From Burkholderiaceae bacterium (GTDB lineage Bacteria; Pseudomonadota; Gammaproteobacteria; Burkholderiales; Burkholderiaceae_C): 64,000 bases of DNA. Shown piece after piece: positions 21,399-30,845 of the stretch. The notes under the pieces were generated by a model. That model saw nothing but the letters and a program-made list of their open reading frames with translations, did not search any database and was not told the origin of the DNA. Position 1 is the first letter of the stretch, and the number at the start of each line of letters is the position of its first letter. The translations under genes were made by a program, and so were the position numbers. The DNA lies in assembly GCA_014879655.1 (NCBI GenBank), contig JACSRS010000200.1, positions 1-64,000 on the forward strand, given 5' to 3'.

Positions 21399-22880
21399 AT
21401 GAACACCTCCACCTGGATCGCCCGCACCGTTTCAAGCCTGCTGCCCGACGCCGAACGCAAGAAGAAGGCCGAGTCGGCCGCGCCACCGGCGGCGCCCGAC
21501 GGCCCCGCCAGCAGTCCCGCTGCGGGCAAGACAGTGCCTGAGCGCTCGATCGCCGAGCGTCTCGACGCGACCTTGCCGCGCAAGGGCGAAGCCATGGCGC
21601 CGCGCACCCTGCGGCGAACGCTGGAGTCGCTCAAGGCGATTGTCGATCCCGGCATCGGCGAGGTGGAGGGGGGAAGACTGGCCGGCGCTGTCATCAAGTC
21701 CTACGCGGCGATGTCGCCGGAGCAGCGCCGCGATGTGTGGTTGCTGATGAGCGAACGTTTTGTGGCCGACCCGAAGCAGGTGAAGCAGGCGCAGGCCCGG
21801 TTTTCGGCTGCGGTCGGGACGCCTGACGAAGCGGCGGCCGAGGTGCTGTACCGCCGCGCCACGGTGTCACCGCGGCGCCGGCTGCTGCAGCGCTTCAGCG
21901 CCGATCCTGCAGGGATCCGCTTTCTGGTGGATCTGCGCGCCGAAATGCTGGTCCATCTGAAGGCCGACCGGCGGCTGCGGGCGCTGGATGTCGAGATGGA
22001 GTACATGTTCTCGACCTGGTTCGATACCGGCTTTCTGGAACTGCGTCGCATCAGCTGGGACTCGCCGGCGTCGCTGGTGGAAAAGCTGATCCGCTACGAA
22101 GCGGTGCACGATGTGCGCGGATGGGACGACATGAAGAACCGGCTCGATTCCGACCGGCGCTGCTATGCCTTCTTTCACCCCCGGCTTGAGGGTGAACCGC
22201 TGATCTTTGTCGAGGTGGCGCTGCTCGATCACATGGCCAGCGAGGTGATGCCACTACTGGATGTCTCGGCCGGCAATGTCGACCTGAACAAGGTCAATAC
22301 CGCGATTTTCTATTCGATCAGCAACACCCAGGCGGGGCTCAAGGGGGTGAGTTTTGGCGACTCGCTGATCAAGCGGGTGGTCGAGGCGCTGCACGATGAA
22401 TTCCCCAGGCTCAAGACCTATGCCACGCTGTCGCCGATTCCGGGCCTGCGGCCCTGGCTGCTGCGCAACGCCGCGCGGCTGCTGGAACTGACGCCGCCCA
22501 AGGAGCGCGAGCAGCTGGCGCAGGCCTTGCAGGTGGAAGACCTGCAGGCCCAGCATCTGCTGGCCGATCTGGACCGGGTTCACGAACTCGATGCCCGCTC
22601 GCCACGGCGCAAGTGGTTGCTCAGGGCAGCCTCGCAATATCTGGCCAGCGAATGGCAAGACGGCAAACCGGTCGATGCCGTTGCACGCTTTCACCTGGGC
22701 AACGGTGCGCGGGTCGAGCGCATCAACTGGGCGGCCGATCTCTCGCCGCGGGGGCTGCGCCAGTCTTGCGGCATGATGGTGAACTACCTGTATGACCTCA
22801 AGCGCCTGGACAAACACCGGGCCGCGCTGGCGGCCGGTACGGTTCCGGCCTCGCGCACCATCAGCTCACAGCATTTCTGA
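21399..22880 (+). CDS. matA: malonyl-CoA decarboxylase
   Basis: Decarboxylates malonyl-CoA to acetyl-CoA and CO2. The 493-residue protein has a helical N-terminal domain and a C-terminal acyltransferase-like catalytic domain. Family blocks are CYAFFHPRLEGEPLIFVEVAL, FYSISNTQAGLKGVSFG, TLSPIPGLRPWL and RFHLGNGARVERINWAADLS; the last contains the His expected in the active site. The first 50 residues are Ala/Pro-rich and probably disordered. It works with the synthetase at 23792. Confidence 0.93.
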   Translation: MNTSTWIARTVSSLLPDAERKKKAESAAPPAAPDGPASSPAAGKTVPERSIAERLDATLPRKGEAMAPRTLRRTLESLKAIVDPGIGEVEGGRLAGAVIKSYAAMSPEQRRDVWLLMSERFVADPKQVKQAQARFSAAVGTPDEAAAEVLYRRATVSPRRRLLQRFSADPAGIRFLVDLRAEMLVHLKADRRLRALDVEMEYMFSTWFDTGFLELRRISWDSPASLVEKLIRYEAVHDVRGWDDMKNRLDSDRRCYAFFHPRLEGEPLIFVEVALLDHMASEVMPLLDVSAGNVDLNKVNTAIFYSISNTQAGLKGVSFGDSLIKRVVEALHDEFPRLKTYATLSPIPGLRPWLLRNAARLLELTPPKEREQLAQALQVEDLQAQHLLADLDRVHELDARSPRRKWLLRAASQYLASEWQDGKPVDAVARFHLGNGARVERINWAADLSPRGLRQSCGMMVNYLYDLKRLDKHRAALAAGTVPASRTISSQHF

Positions 22881-22979
22881 AGCACCCATGCCGCACCCTT
22901 GCGTCCGCCGTACAAACACGCCCCTGAAGTTGAACCGGGTGCCCCCTCATGTTGACGCAGCCGCAGGGGCAAGCCACCG

Positions 22980-23771
22980 ATGACCGGCCAGGTGCAACTG
23001 CAGGTGGACGGGCGCCTGGCCCGTGTGACGCTGGCGCACAGCGGGCGGATGAACGCCATGTCGCGCGAGATGTGGCGTGAGCTGAAACAGGTGGCCGAAT
23101 CGCTGCAGGCCCGGGCCGATCTGCGATGCGTGATCGTCTGCGGCGAAGGCGGGCATTTCTGCGCGGGTGGCGATATTGCCGAATATCCGGCGTTCCGGTT
23201 CGATGAAGCGAAGTTGCGCGAGTTCCACGAAGAAACGGTCTGGGGCGCACTGCAGGCGCTGCTCGATTGTGATTTGCCGCTGATCGCGCAGATTGAAGGC
23301 AATTGCATGGGCGCGGGGGTTGAAATCGCCGCCTGCTGCGACATTCGCATTACCGGGCAGGGGGCGAAGTTCGGCGCGCCGATCGCGCGGCTGGGTTTCC
23401 CGATGGCGCCGCGCGAGGCGCAACTGGTGGCAGGGGCAGCGGGCCTGCTGACCGCGCGCGAAATGCTGCTGGAAGCGGCCGTGCTGGACGCGCCCACGCT
23501 GCTGGCGCGCGGCTTCGTGAATGCTGTCGTCCCTGATGCAGATGTGGCGCAGGAAGTGCTGCGGCGTGCACACCGGATCGACAAGCTGGCGCCAAAGGCG
23601 GCCCGCCTGAACAAGCAGACCTTGCGAGCCCTGTCAGCCGCTCCGGCGCAGGGCGGCAACGTAGCTGTGGCACTGGAAGCCTGGATGGCTGTGGCCTATG
23701 CTTATGCCGACAGCGCCGAACACCGGGAGGGCATCCACGCCTTTCTGGACAAACGACAACCCGATTTCTGA
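22980..23771 (+). CDS. enoyl-CoA hydratase/isomerase-family protein
   Basis: A 263-residue crotonase-fold protein. The oxyanion-hole segments are HFCAGGDIAEYPAF and NCMGAGVEIAACCDIRI. The usual two catalytic Glu positions of hydratases are not evident: the segment after CDIRI reads FGAPIARLGFPMAPREAQ. It may therefore catalyse another crotonase-type reaction. It sits between malonyl-CoA decarboxylase and malonyl-CoA synthetase, so it may act on a malonyl or methylmalonyl thioester, but nothing proves that. Confidence 0.85.
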   Translation: MTGQVQLQVDGRLARVTLAHSGRMNAMSREMWRELKQVAESLQARADLRCVIVCGEGGHFCAGGDIAEYPAFRFDEAKLREFHEETVWGALQALLDCDLPLIAQIEGNCMGAGVEIAACCDIRITGQGAKFGAPIARLGFPMAPREAQLVAGAAGLLTAREMLLEAAVLDAPTLLARGFVNAVVPDADVAQEVLRRAHRIDKLAPKAARLNKQTLRALSAAPAQGGNVAVALEAWMAVAYAYADSAEHREGIHAFLDKRQPDF

Positions 23772-23791
23772 CAACCATGGCCCAGAAGAAC

Positions 23792-25345
23792 ATGTCCAAC
23801 CAGAACCTTTTTGCCGCGTTGCGCGCCGCCTTTCCGTCCGATCTGGACGCCATTGCCGTCGAGACGGTCGAAGCCGATGGTCCGGGCCTGCGCTATTCGT
23901 GGCGGGATCTGGACCGCGCCACGGCCATGATGGCCAACCTGCTGGCTTCGCTGGCACTGCCCGAGGGCAGCCGGATTGCGGTGCAGGTCGAAAAGTCGGT
24001 CGAAGCGATGGTGCTGTACCTGGCCAGCCTGCGCGCCGGCTATGTTTTCCTGCCGCTGAACACTGCCTACATGAGTGCGGAAATCGAGTATTTCATCGGC
24101 AACGCCGAACCCGCCGTCGTGGTGTGCAGCCCGAAAAATTTCGGCTGGGTCAGCAAAATTGCGTTTTCGGCTGGCACGCAGCATGTGTTCACGCTGGGCG
24201 ACGACCGCAGTGGCAGCCTGCTCGAGCGCGCCGCCCACTGCAGCGACCAGCATGCGCCGGCTGTCAAAAAGACCGACGATCTGGCGGCCATCCTGTACAC
24301 CAGCGGCACCACCGGGCGCAGCAAGGGTGCCATGCTGACGCACGGCAACATGCTGTCCAACGCCCGGGTGCTGCACGACTACTGGGGCTTTCGCAAAGGT
24401 GATGTGCTGATCCACGCCTTGCCGATCTTTCACGTGCACGGTCTGTTTGTCGCGATTCACGCGGCGCTTTTGAACGGCAGCCGCATGATCTGGCTGTCGC
24501 GCTTCGACCCCGCAACGGTGGCAAGCCGGCTGCCCGAAGCGACTGTGTTCATGGGGGTGCCGACGCTGTACGTGCGCATGCTGGGCGAGCCGGGGCTGAC
24601 GAAGGCGGCGTCGCGCAACATGCGCCTGTTCATCTCGGGCTCGGCGCCGCTGCTGATCGAAACCTTCAACGACTGGAAAGCACGCACCGGTCACACCATT
24701 CTGGAGCGCTACGGCATGAGCGAAACCGTGATGCTGACGTCCAACCCCTACCAGGCCGACAAGCGCTACGGCGGCCAGAGCGAACGGCGCGGCGGCACGG
24801 TCGGTTTTCCGTTGCCGGGCGTGAGCCTGCGGGTGCGCGGCGACGACGGACGCGATCTGCCGGTGGGCGAGGTCGGCGCCATCCAGGTGAAAGGCCCGAA
24901 CGTTTTCAGCGGCTACTGGCGCATGCCGGAGAAGACCGCCGAAGAATTCACCGCTGACGGCTATTTCAAGACCGGCGACGTCGGGCGGGTTGACGAGCGC
25001 GGCTATGTGACCATCGTCGGACGCAGCAAGGACCTGATCATCAGTGGCGGCTACAACGTCTACCCGGCCGAGATCGAAGGCTATCTGAATGAACTGCCCG
25101 GCGTTGCCGAGAGTGCGGTGGTGGGTGTGCCGCACGCGGACTTCGGCGAAGTGGGCGTGGCAGTGGTGGTGGCCCGGCCCGGTGCCCGCGTATCGCCGGA
25201 GGCCCTGATCGCATCGCTGAAGGCGAAACTGGCGAATTTCAAGATTCCCAAGCGCTGCGTGGTTGTCGCCGAACTGCCGCGCAACACCATGGGCAAGGTG
25301 CAGAAGAACCTGTTGCGCGAGCAGTACAGGGACATCGCTGCCTGA
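23792..25345 (+). CDS. matB: malonyl-CoA synthetase-type acyl-CoA ligase
   Basis: An AMP-forming ligase of about 517 residues predicted to activate malonate. Motifs are LYTSGTTGRSKGAM, the MatB-like HALPIFHVHGLFVA, RYGMSETVML, GYFKTGDVG and the C-terminal PRNTMGKVQKN. HVHGLF and RYGMSE are typical of MatB/RhiE-like malonyl-CoA synthetases. The start may be the Met at 23777 or the Met at 23792. Together with the decarboxylase it converts malonate to acetyl-CoA. No malonate transporter gene is adjacent. Confidence 0.9.
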   Translation: MSNQNLFAALRAAFPSDLDAIAVETVEADGPGLRYSWRDLDRATAMMANLLASLALPEGSRIAVQVEKSVEAMVLYLASLRAGYVFLPLNTAYMSAEIEYFIGNAEPAVVVCSPKNFGWVSKIAFSAGTQHVFTLGDDRSGSLLERAAHCSDQHAPAVKKTDDLAAILYTSGTTGRSKGAMLTHGNMLSNARVLHDYWGFRKGDVLIHALPIFHVHGLFVAIHAALLNGSRMIWLSRFDPATVASRLPEATVFMGVPTLYVRMLGEPGLTKAASRNMRLFISGSAPLLIETFNDWKARTGHTILERYGMSETVMLTSNPYQADKRYGGQSERRGGTVGFPLPGVSLRVRGDDGRDLPVGEVGAIQVKGPNVFSGYWRMPEKTAEEFTADGYFKTGDVGRVDERGYVTIVGRSKDLIISGGYNVYPAEIEGYLNELPGVAESAVVGVPHADFGEVGVAVVVARPGARVSPEALIASLKAKLANFKIPKRCVVVAELPRNTMGKVQKNLLREQYRDIAA

Positions 25346-25379
25346 AACCATTGAGCCGCGGCTTCAGCCGCCTCGAAAA

Positions 25380-25414
25380 GCAAAAAAGTCCGGCGGATGC
25401 CGGACTTTTTTTGC
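25380..25414. terminator. bidirectional Rho-independent terminator
   Basis: A 14-base stem (25380-25393 and 25400-25414) has a six-base loop, an A-run on the left and a T-run on the right. It ends the malonate cluster (+) and the universal stress protein gene (-). Confidence 0.9.
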
Positions 25415-25484
25415 GTATTTGCTATCAATAATGATAGCGAAAAACGTCCATTCGACGCTGGATAATGCCAGAAAGATCCAAAAA
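25415..25484 (-). repeat. dispersed repeat, copy 5 of 9
   Basis: Core GACGCTGG (25454-25461), preceded by the stem GCTATCA-ATAA-TGATAGC. It lies between convergent genes, directly after the terminator. Confidence 0.76.
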
Positions 25485-25928
25485 TCAGCGCAGAATGAGC
25501 ACAGGGGTGTGCGAATGCGTCAGCACATGCTGCGTCTCGCTGCCCAGCAACAGGCGCTTGATGCCCTTGCGGCCGTGCGATGCCATCACGATCAGGTCGG
25601 CCTTGTGCTTCTTCGCCGCTGCGATGATGGCGTCGGCCACCAGGTCGGACTTGGCCGTCACGGCCTTGACCGTCACGCCTTTGGCCTGCGCCTGCGCCTT
25701 GACCGCCTCCACCACGGACTTGCCGTCTTCGGACCACTGCGCTTCCACGCGCTTGACGTCCTCAACCGACAACGGAATCGAGCCTTCAAAGTAACTTTGC
25801 GGATAACGCGGGATGACCTTGAGTGCCACCAACTCGGCGCCGGACAGCGCCGCCAGCGAAATCGCGGCGGTGACCGCTTTTTTGGACAAGGTGGAACCGT
25901 CGGTAGCGACGAGAATGCGTTTATACAT
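25485..25928 (-). CDS. universal stress protein (UspA family)
   Basis: A 147-residue single-domain Usp. It begins MYKRILVATDGS and ends with the ATP-site pattern G-x2-G-x9-G in SHGRKGIKRLLLGSETQHVL, so it probably binds ATP. A perfect Fnr-type box and a fitting -10 element (TAATCT, 25956-25961) lie upstream, which suggests induction at low oxygen, as for Anr-dependent usp genes in Pseudomonas. Confidence 0.93.
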   Translation of the reverse strand: MYKRILVATDGSTLSKKAVTAAISLAALSGAELVALKVIPRYPQSYFEGSIPLSVEDVKRVEAQWSEDGKSVVEAVKAQAQAKGVTVKAVTAKSDLVADAIIAAAKKHKADLIVMASHGRKGIKRLLLGSETQHVLTHSHTPVLILR

Positions 25929-25982
25929 GGTGATCTCCTGATTGGACGGACTGTCAGATTAGCGAAAGTCGCCGGCTCCGCC

Positions 25983-25996
25983 TTGATCAGAATCAA
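25983..25996. promoter_or_regulatory. Fnr/Anr box between usp and ccoI
   Basis: TTGATCAGAATCAA fits the TTGAT-N4-ATCAA consensus exactly. On the minus strand it lies 21 bases before a TAATCT -10 element of usp, the spacing of a class II Fnr-activated promoter. It may also act on ccoI, which starts 33 bases away. Confidence 0.85.
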
Positions 25997-26029
25997 GACA
26001 ATCACAGGCTCTGCCGTTAAGCTTACTGC

Positions 26030-28381
26030 ATGCTCGCCACCACCACTTCGTCCCTGATCGCTGCCGCCGTCGAAAAACCGGCGATGGCGTCTGCGGCACC
26101 TGCGGCGGCACCTTCGGCTTCGATGCTGGAACTGCTGGACGATCCGGCCGAATGGTCGGCCTTCAGCCGGCCCGCCCCCGGGCGCGAAGCTTGCTGGGAG
26201 TCCAGCGTGGTGTTCGAGGGCATGCATTGCGCGGCCTGTGCGCTGACCATCGAAGATGCACTGAGGGCCGTGCCCGGTGTGGCTTCGGTGCAGGTCAGCG
26301 CCGGCAGCCACCGTGGCCGCATCATCTGGTCGGACAAGGCGACCCGACCGTCCGACTGGATGCAGGCCGCGCGACGCGCCGGCTATCCGGCGTTGCCCGC
26401 CAACGACGCTTTCGTGAGCGAACGGCGCAAGGCCGAAACCCGGCGTGCCGTCTGGCGGCTCTCGGTGGCCGGTCTTTGCATGATGCAGGTCATGATGTAC
26501 GCATGGCCGGCTTACGTGGCCGGGCCCGGTGACATGGCGCCGGACATGATGCAACTGCTGCGCTGGGCCTCCTGGGTGCTGACCCTGCCGGTGATGCTGT
26601 TCTCCTGCGGACCGTTTTTCAGCAACGCGCTGCGCGATCTGCGCGAGCGCCGCGTCAGCATGGATCTGCCGGTGGCGCTGGGCATGCTGATCACTTTTGT
26701 CGTCAGCACGGCCGGCACTTTTGACCCGGCCGGCATTTTTGGCGCCGAGGTCTATTTCGACTCACTGACGATGTTCGTCTTCTTCCTGCTGACCGGGCGC
26801 TGGCTGGAACTGCGCCTGCGCGACCGCACGGCCGGGGCGCTGGAAGCGTTGATGAACCGCTTGCCCGACAGCGTCGAGCGGCGGCGCCCGGACGGGCAGT
26901 TCGAGCGCGTGGCCGTGCGCCGGCTGGCAGCCGGTGATGTGGTGCGCGTATTGCCCGGCGAGGTTTTTCCCGCGGACGGCCAGGTGCTGGAAGGCCAGAC
27001 CATGGCCGACGAAGCCTTGCTCACCGGCGAATCACACCCGCTGGCCCGGGGGCCGGGCAGTGCGGTCATCGCTGCCAGCCACAACCTGACGGCGGCCGTG
27101 GTGGTGCGCGTGGAGCGCGTGGGGGAACAGACCCGCTTCGCACAGATCGTCGCGCTGATGGAGGATGCGTCCACCTCGCGCCCGCAGATTGCCCGGCTGG
27201 CCGACCGGATTGCCAAACCGTTCCTGATCGGCGTGCTGCTGGCCGCTGCAGGCGCGTGCGCCTGGTGGTGGCCGCAAGATCCCGGTCACGCACTGATGGT
27301 GGCGGTTGCCGTGCTGGTTGTAACCTGTCCGTGTGCGTTGTCGCTGGCCACGCCGGCGGCCATGCTGGCCAGTGCCGGCGCGCTGGCCAGGCGTGGCGTG
27401 CTGGTGCGCCAGTTGCAGGCACTGGAAGCCCTGGCGAAGGTGGACACGCTGGTTTTCGACAAGACCGGCACGCTGACCCGGGATGCGTTTGCGCTGGCCG
27501 ACGTCCAGACCCGCCCGGGCGTCAGTCGACAGCAGGCGCTGGCCTGGGCGGCTGCGCTGGCGCGCCAGTCGCTGCACCCGGCGTCGCGGGCGCTGGCCGC
27601 AGCCGCGCAGGCCGACCCCGACGTGTCGCAGTTGCAGGCGGTTGATTGTCACGAGGAGCCGGGGCAGGGTGTCAGGGGTCGGTTGCTTGCGAGCGAAGCC
27701 GGCGATGAGCACGCCGAAGCCACCATGCGGCTGGGGTCGGCGGCCTTCTGCGGCTGCGCGCCGCTGACCGACGATGCGCTTCACGTGAGCCTGGCCGATG
27801 ATCATGGCTGGGTGGCGACCTTCTCGCTGCGCGAAGACTTGCGCGCCGACGCAGCTTCGACCCTGCAGGCGCTCAGGGATTGCGGACTGACGGTCCGGCT
27901 TTTTTCCGGCGATGGCTCTGCAGCCGTCCAGCGCGTTGCCGCGGAACTGGGCATCGCCGATGCGCGTGCCGCGTGTGCTCCGCAGGACAAGCTGAATCTG
28001 CTGCGGGAAGCGCAGACATCCGGCCACGTGGTGGCGATGGTCGGCGACGGCCTCAACGACGGGCCGGTGCTGGCCGGCGCCAATGTGTCGTTCGCGTTCG
28101 GCCAAGCCGTGCCGCTGGCCCAGGCCAAAGCCGATTTCGTCGTGATGGGCGGTCAGTTGCAGGTCATTGCCCAGACCGTGCTGTTGGCGCGCCGGACCAT
28201 GAAGATCGTCCGTCAGAATCTCGTATGGGCTGCGGTATATAACGTCGTCTGCATACCACTGGCAGTAATCGGGTGGTTGCCCGCCTGGCTGGCCGGGTTG
28301 GGCATGGCGCTGAGCTCGCTGGTTGTCGTCGGCAATGCGCTTCGGTTGAGCCGGACGGGATCTGAAAAAGTGGCGATTTGA
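26030..28381 (+). CDS. ccoI: copper-exporting-type P1B ATPase for cbb3 oxidase assembly
   Basis: A 783-residue heavy-metal P-type ATPase. The N-terminal metal-binding motif is GMHCAAC (near residue 65). The membrane CPC motif is in VTCPCALSLATPAA, the phosphorylation site is DKTGTLT and the hinge is GDGLNDGPVLAGA. It supplies copper for the CuB site of the cbb3 oxidase across the inner membrane. Its stop overlaps the ccoS start by one base, and the oxidase genes follow. Confidence 0.95.
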   Translation: MLATTTSSLIAAAVEKPAMASAAPAAAPSASMLELLDDPAEWSAFSRPAPGREACWESSVVFEGMHCAACALTIEDALRAVPGVASVQVSAGSHRGRIIWSDKATRPSDWMQAARRAGYPALPANDAFVSERRKAETRRAVWRLSVAGLCMMQVMMYAWPAYVAGPGDMAPDMMQLLRWASWVLTLPVMLFSCGPFFSNALRDLRERRVSMDLPVALGMLITFVVSTAGTFDPAGIFGAEVYFDSLTMFVFFLLTGRWLELRLRDRTAGALEALMNRLPDSVERRRPDGQFERVAVRRLAAGDVVRVLPGEVFPADGQVLEGQTMADEALLTGESHPLARGPGSAVIAASHNLTAAVVVRVERVGEQTRFAQIVALMEDASTSRPQIARLADRIAKPFLIGVLLAAAGACAWWWPQDPGHALMVAVAVLVVTCPCALSLATPAAMLASAGALARRGVLVRQLQALEALAKVDTLVFDKTGTLTRDAFALADVQTRPGVSRQQALAWAAALARQSLHPASRALAAAAQADPDVSQLQAVDCHEEPGQGVRGRLLASEAGDEHAEATMRLGSAAFCGCAPLTDDALHVSLADDHGWVATFSLREDLRADAASTLQALRDCGLTVRLFSGDGSAAVQRVAAELGIADARAACAPQDKLNLLREAQTSGHVVAMVGDGLNDGPVLAGANVSFAFGQAVPLAQAKADFVVMGGQLQVIAQTVLLARRTMKIVRQNLVWAAVYNVVCIPLAVIGWLPAWLAGLGMALSSLVVVGNALRLSRTGSEKVAI

Positions 28382-28518
28382 TGGATATCCTCTACCTGCT
28401 GATTCCGTTGTCAGTCATCCTGGTGTTTTTCATCCTGGGCGGACTCTGGTGGGCGATCTACCGTGGGCAGTTTGACGACATCGATGCTGAAGGCGAGCGG
28501 ATTTTGAGAGACGATTGA
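28381..28518 (+). CDS. ccoS: cbb3 oxidase maturation protein CcoS
   Basis: A 45-residue protein with one N-terminal membrane helix (LYLLIPLSVILVFFILGGLWWAI) and the CcoS-typical tail RGQFDDIDAEGERIL. It is needed for cofactor insertion into cbb3 oxidase in characterised species. Too short for many ORF callers. Start and stop are shared closely with ccoI and with the downstream Fnr-type box. Confidence 0.94.
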   Translation: MDILYLLIPLSVILVFFILGGLWWAIYRGQFDDIDAEGERILRDD

Positions 28519-28528
28519 CATTTGTCAA
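28515..28528 (+). promoter_or_regulatory. Fnr-type box upstream of ccoN
   Basis: TTGACATTTGTCAA is a symmetric variant of the Fnr consensus and overlaps the ccoS stop codon. It lies 60 bases before the ccoN start. A good -10 element at the class II distance is not obvious. Confidence 0.65.
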
Positions 28529-28588
28529 CTTTCTGAGCGGGGCGAGAGAACACACTCGCCGCATGGTTTTTTGGTAAAGGTGAAGTAA

Positions 28589-30025
28589 ATGAAGTTTCCG
28601 AACGCACAGGCGACAACGTACAACGACACCGTTGTGCGCCAGTTCGCCATCATGACGGTGGTCTGGGGAGTCGTCGGGATGCTGGTGGGGGTGATCATCG
28701 CCGCCCAGCTGGCCTGGCCCGAACTCAACCTGGGGATTCCTTGGCTCAGCTACGGTCGCCTGCGACCGTTGCACACCAACGCGGTGATCTTCGCGTTCGG
28801 TGGTTGTGGACTTTTTGCGTCCGCGTACTATGTGGTGCAGCGCACCTGTCAGGTTCGCCTGTTCGGCGACAAACTGGCGGCATTCACGTTCTGGGGCTGG
28901 CAGCTGGTCATTCTCGCGGCTGCCATTTCTCTGCCGCTGGGCTATACCCAGGGCAAGGAGTATGCCGAGCTTGAGTGGCCAATCGACATCCTGATCACGC
29001 TGGTCTGGGTTTCATTTGCGATTGTGTTCTTCGGCACCATTGGCACCCGCAAGGTGCGCCACATCTATGTGGCCAACTGGTTCTACGGCGCCTTCATTCT
29101 GGCTGTTGCGCTGTTGCACCTGGTCAACAGCGCCGCCATCCCCGCCGGCTTCATGAAGTCCTACTCGGCCTATGCCGGTGTACAGGACGCGATGGTGCAG
29201 TGGTGGTACGGCCACAATGCGGTGGGCTTTTTCCTGACCGCCGGCTTCCTGGGCATGATGTATTACTTCATCCCGAAGCAGGCCGAGCGTCCGGTTTATT
29301 CGTATCGCCTGTCCATCGTCCACTTCTGGGCACTGATCTTCACCTACATGTGGGCAGGTCCCCACCACCTGCACTACACCGCGTTGCCGGACTGGACCCA
29401 GTCGGTCGGCATGGTTTTCTCGCTGATCCTGTTGGCGCCGAGCTGGGGCGGCATGATCAACGGCATCATGACCTTGTCGGGCGCGTGGCACAAGCTGCGC
29501 GATGACCCCATCCTGCGCTTCCTGATCGTGTCGCTGTCGTTCTACGGCATGTCCACGTTCGAAGGCCCGATGATGTCGATCAAGACCGTCAACGCACTGT
29601 CGCACTACACCGACTGGACCGTGGGTCACGTGCACTCGGGTGCCTTGGGCTGGGTCGGACTGGTGACGATGGGCTCGATGTACTACCTGATCCCGCGCCT
29701 GTTCGGCCGCAAGCAGATGTACAGCATGCGTGCCATCGAAATCCACTTCTGGACCGCCACCATCGGTATCGTGATCTACATCGCCGCGATGTGGATTGCC
29801 GGTGTGATGCAGGGCCTGATGTGGCGCGCCATCAACCCGGACGGCACGCTGACCTACACCTTCGTCGAATCGGTGAAGGCAACCTATCCCTTCTATGTAC
29901 TGCGTCTGGCCGGTGGCCTGCTGTACCTGACCGGCATGATCATCATGCTGTGGAACGTGATCAAGACCGCGACGGCGGGTCGTTCGGTGACCGTGAACAT
30001 CCCGGCCGCCGTTGCCCACGCCTGA
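28589..30025 (+). CDS. ccoN: cbb3-type cytochrome c oxidase subunit I
   Basis: A 478-residue catalytic subunit with about 12 membrane helices. It binds low-spin haem b, high-spin haem b3 and CuB. Haem and copper histidines appear in [34 protein letters not shown] and [13 protein letters not shown]. It reduces oxygen with high affinity. First gene of ccoNOQP. Confidence 0.97.
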   Translation: MKFPNAQATTYNDTVVRQFAIMTVVWGVVGMLVGVIIAAQLAWPELNLGIPWLSYGRLRPLHTNAVIFAFGGCGLFASAYYVVQRTCQVRLFGDKLAAFTFWGWQLVILAAAISLPLGYTQGKEYAELEWPIDILITLVWVSFAIVFFGTIGTRKVRHIYVANWFYGAFILAVALLHLVNSAAIPAGFMKSYSAYAGVQDAMVQWWYGHNAVGFFLTAGFLGMMYYFIPKQAERPVYSYRLSIVHFWALIFTYMWAGPHHLHYTALPDWTQSVGMVFSLILLAPSWGGMINGIMTLSGAWHKLRDDPILRFLIVSLSFYGMSTFEGPMMSIKTVNALSHYTDWTVGHVHSGALGWVGLVTMGSMYYLIPRLFGRKQMYSMRAIEIHFWTATIGIVIYIAAMWIAGVMQGLMWRAINPDGTLTYTFVESVKATYPFYVLRLAGGLLYLTGMIIMLWNVIKTATAGRSVTVNIPAAVAHA

Positions 30026-30038
30026 GGAGAACAAGAAA

Positions 30039-30665
30039 ATGGCCAATCAAAATACAAGTGGCGGTCTGTCGCACGAGAAGATCGAAACCAACAACTTCCT
30101 GATGATCGTGCTGATCCTGCTGGTGTTGATGGTGGGGGGGCTGGTGGAGATCGTTCCGCTGTTCTTTCAGAAATCCACGACCGAACCCATCAAGGGGGTG
30201 CAGCCGTATACCGCGCTGCAACTGGCGGGGCGCGACGTCTACGTGCGTGAGGGCTGCTACAACTGCCACTCGCAGATGATCCGCCCGTTCCGCGCCGAGA
30301 CGCTGCGCTACGGTCACTATTCGGTGGCCGGTGAGTCGGTCTATGACCATCCGTTTCAGTGGGGCAGCAAGCGCACAGGTCCCGATCTGGCGCGCGTCGG
30401 CGGCCGCTACAGTGACGAGTGGCATCGCACCCACCTGATCAATCCGCGTGATGTGGTGCCCGAGTCCAACATGCCGGCTTACCCCTGGCTGGCCAAGACG
30501 CCGGTTGATGCCGACGTGATGCCTGCACACATGAAGGCTTTGCGGATGGTCGGCGTGCCCTACACCGACGAGCAGATCGCCAAGTCGTCCGAAGAGGTGA
30601 AGGGCAAGACGGAACTGGATGCGGTCATCGCTTTCCTGCAGGGCCTTGGCCTTGCGCTGAAATGA
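30039..30665 (+). CDS. ccoO: cbb3 oxidase subunit II (mono-haem cytochrome c)
   Basis: A 208-residue membrane-anchored cytochrome c. It has an N-terminal helix ([23 protein letters not shown]) and one haem site CYNCH (residues 73-77). The Met ligand probably lies in SNMPAYPWL. The chosen ATG follows GAGGAG, and the open frame begins nine codons earlier. It lies 13 bases after ccoN. Confidence 0.96.
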   Translation: MANQNTSGGLSHEKIETNNFLMIVLILLVLMVGGLVEIVPLFFQKSTTEPIKGVQPYTALQLAGRDVYVREGCYNCHSQMIRPFRAETLRYGHYSVAGESVYDHPFQWGSKRTGPDLARVGGRYSDEWHRTHLINPRDVVPESNMPAYPWLAKTPVDADVMPAHMKALRMVGVPYTDEQIAKSSEEVKGKTELDAVIAFLQGLGLALK

Positions 30666-30680
30666 AGATGGGGGTGCAAC

Positions 30681-30824
30681 ATGGACTTTGACATCAATAC
30701 CCTTCGGTCGATTGCGACTGTGGTCAGCCTGTTCACTTTTCTCGGCATCGTGGTCTGGGCCTGGTCCCGCCGCAACGCGCGCGACTTCGAGGAAGCCGCC
30801 AATCTGCCGTTCGAGCAGGACTGA
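30681..30824 (+). CDS. ccoQ: cbb3 oxidase subunit CcoQ
   Basis: A 47-residue protein with a single membrane helix (TVVSLFTFLGIVVWAW) and a short charged tail, RNARDFEEAANLPF. This is the form of CcoQ, a small subunit that stabilises cbb3 oxidase. It is between ccoO and ccoP as expected. Too short for many ORF callers. Confidence 0.93.
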   Translation: MDFDINTLRSIATVVSLFTFLGIVVWAWSRRNARDFEEAANLPFEQD

Positions 30825-30845
30825 TGGTTTGCCAAAGGAAAGAAA

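Noticed and set aside
23702-25351. Minus-strand ORF of 549 codons
   Set aside because: Antisense shadow of the malonyl-CoA synthetase gene; all motifs are on the plus strand.
28541-28572. Hairpin GGCGAG/CTCGCC followed by a T-run upstream of ccoN
   Set aside because: The stem is only six bases and six bases separate it from the T-run. It might end the ccoS transcript, but it is too weak to list.
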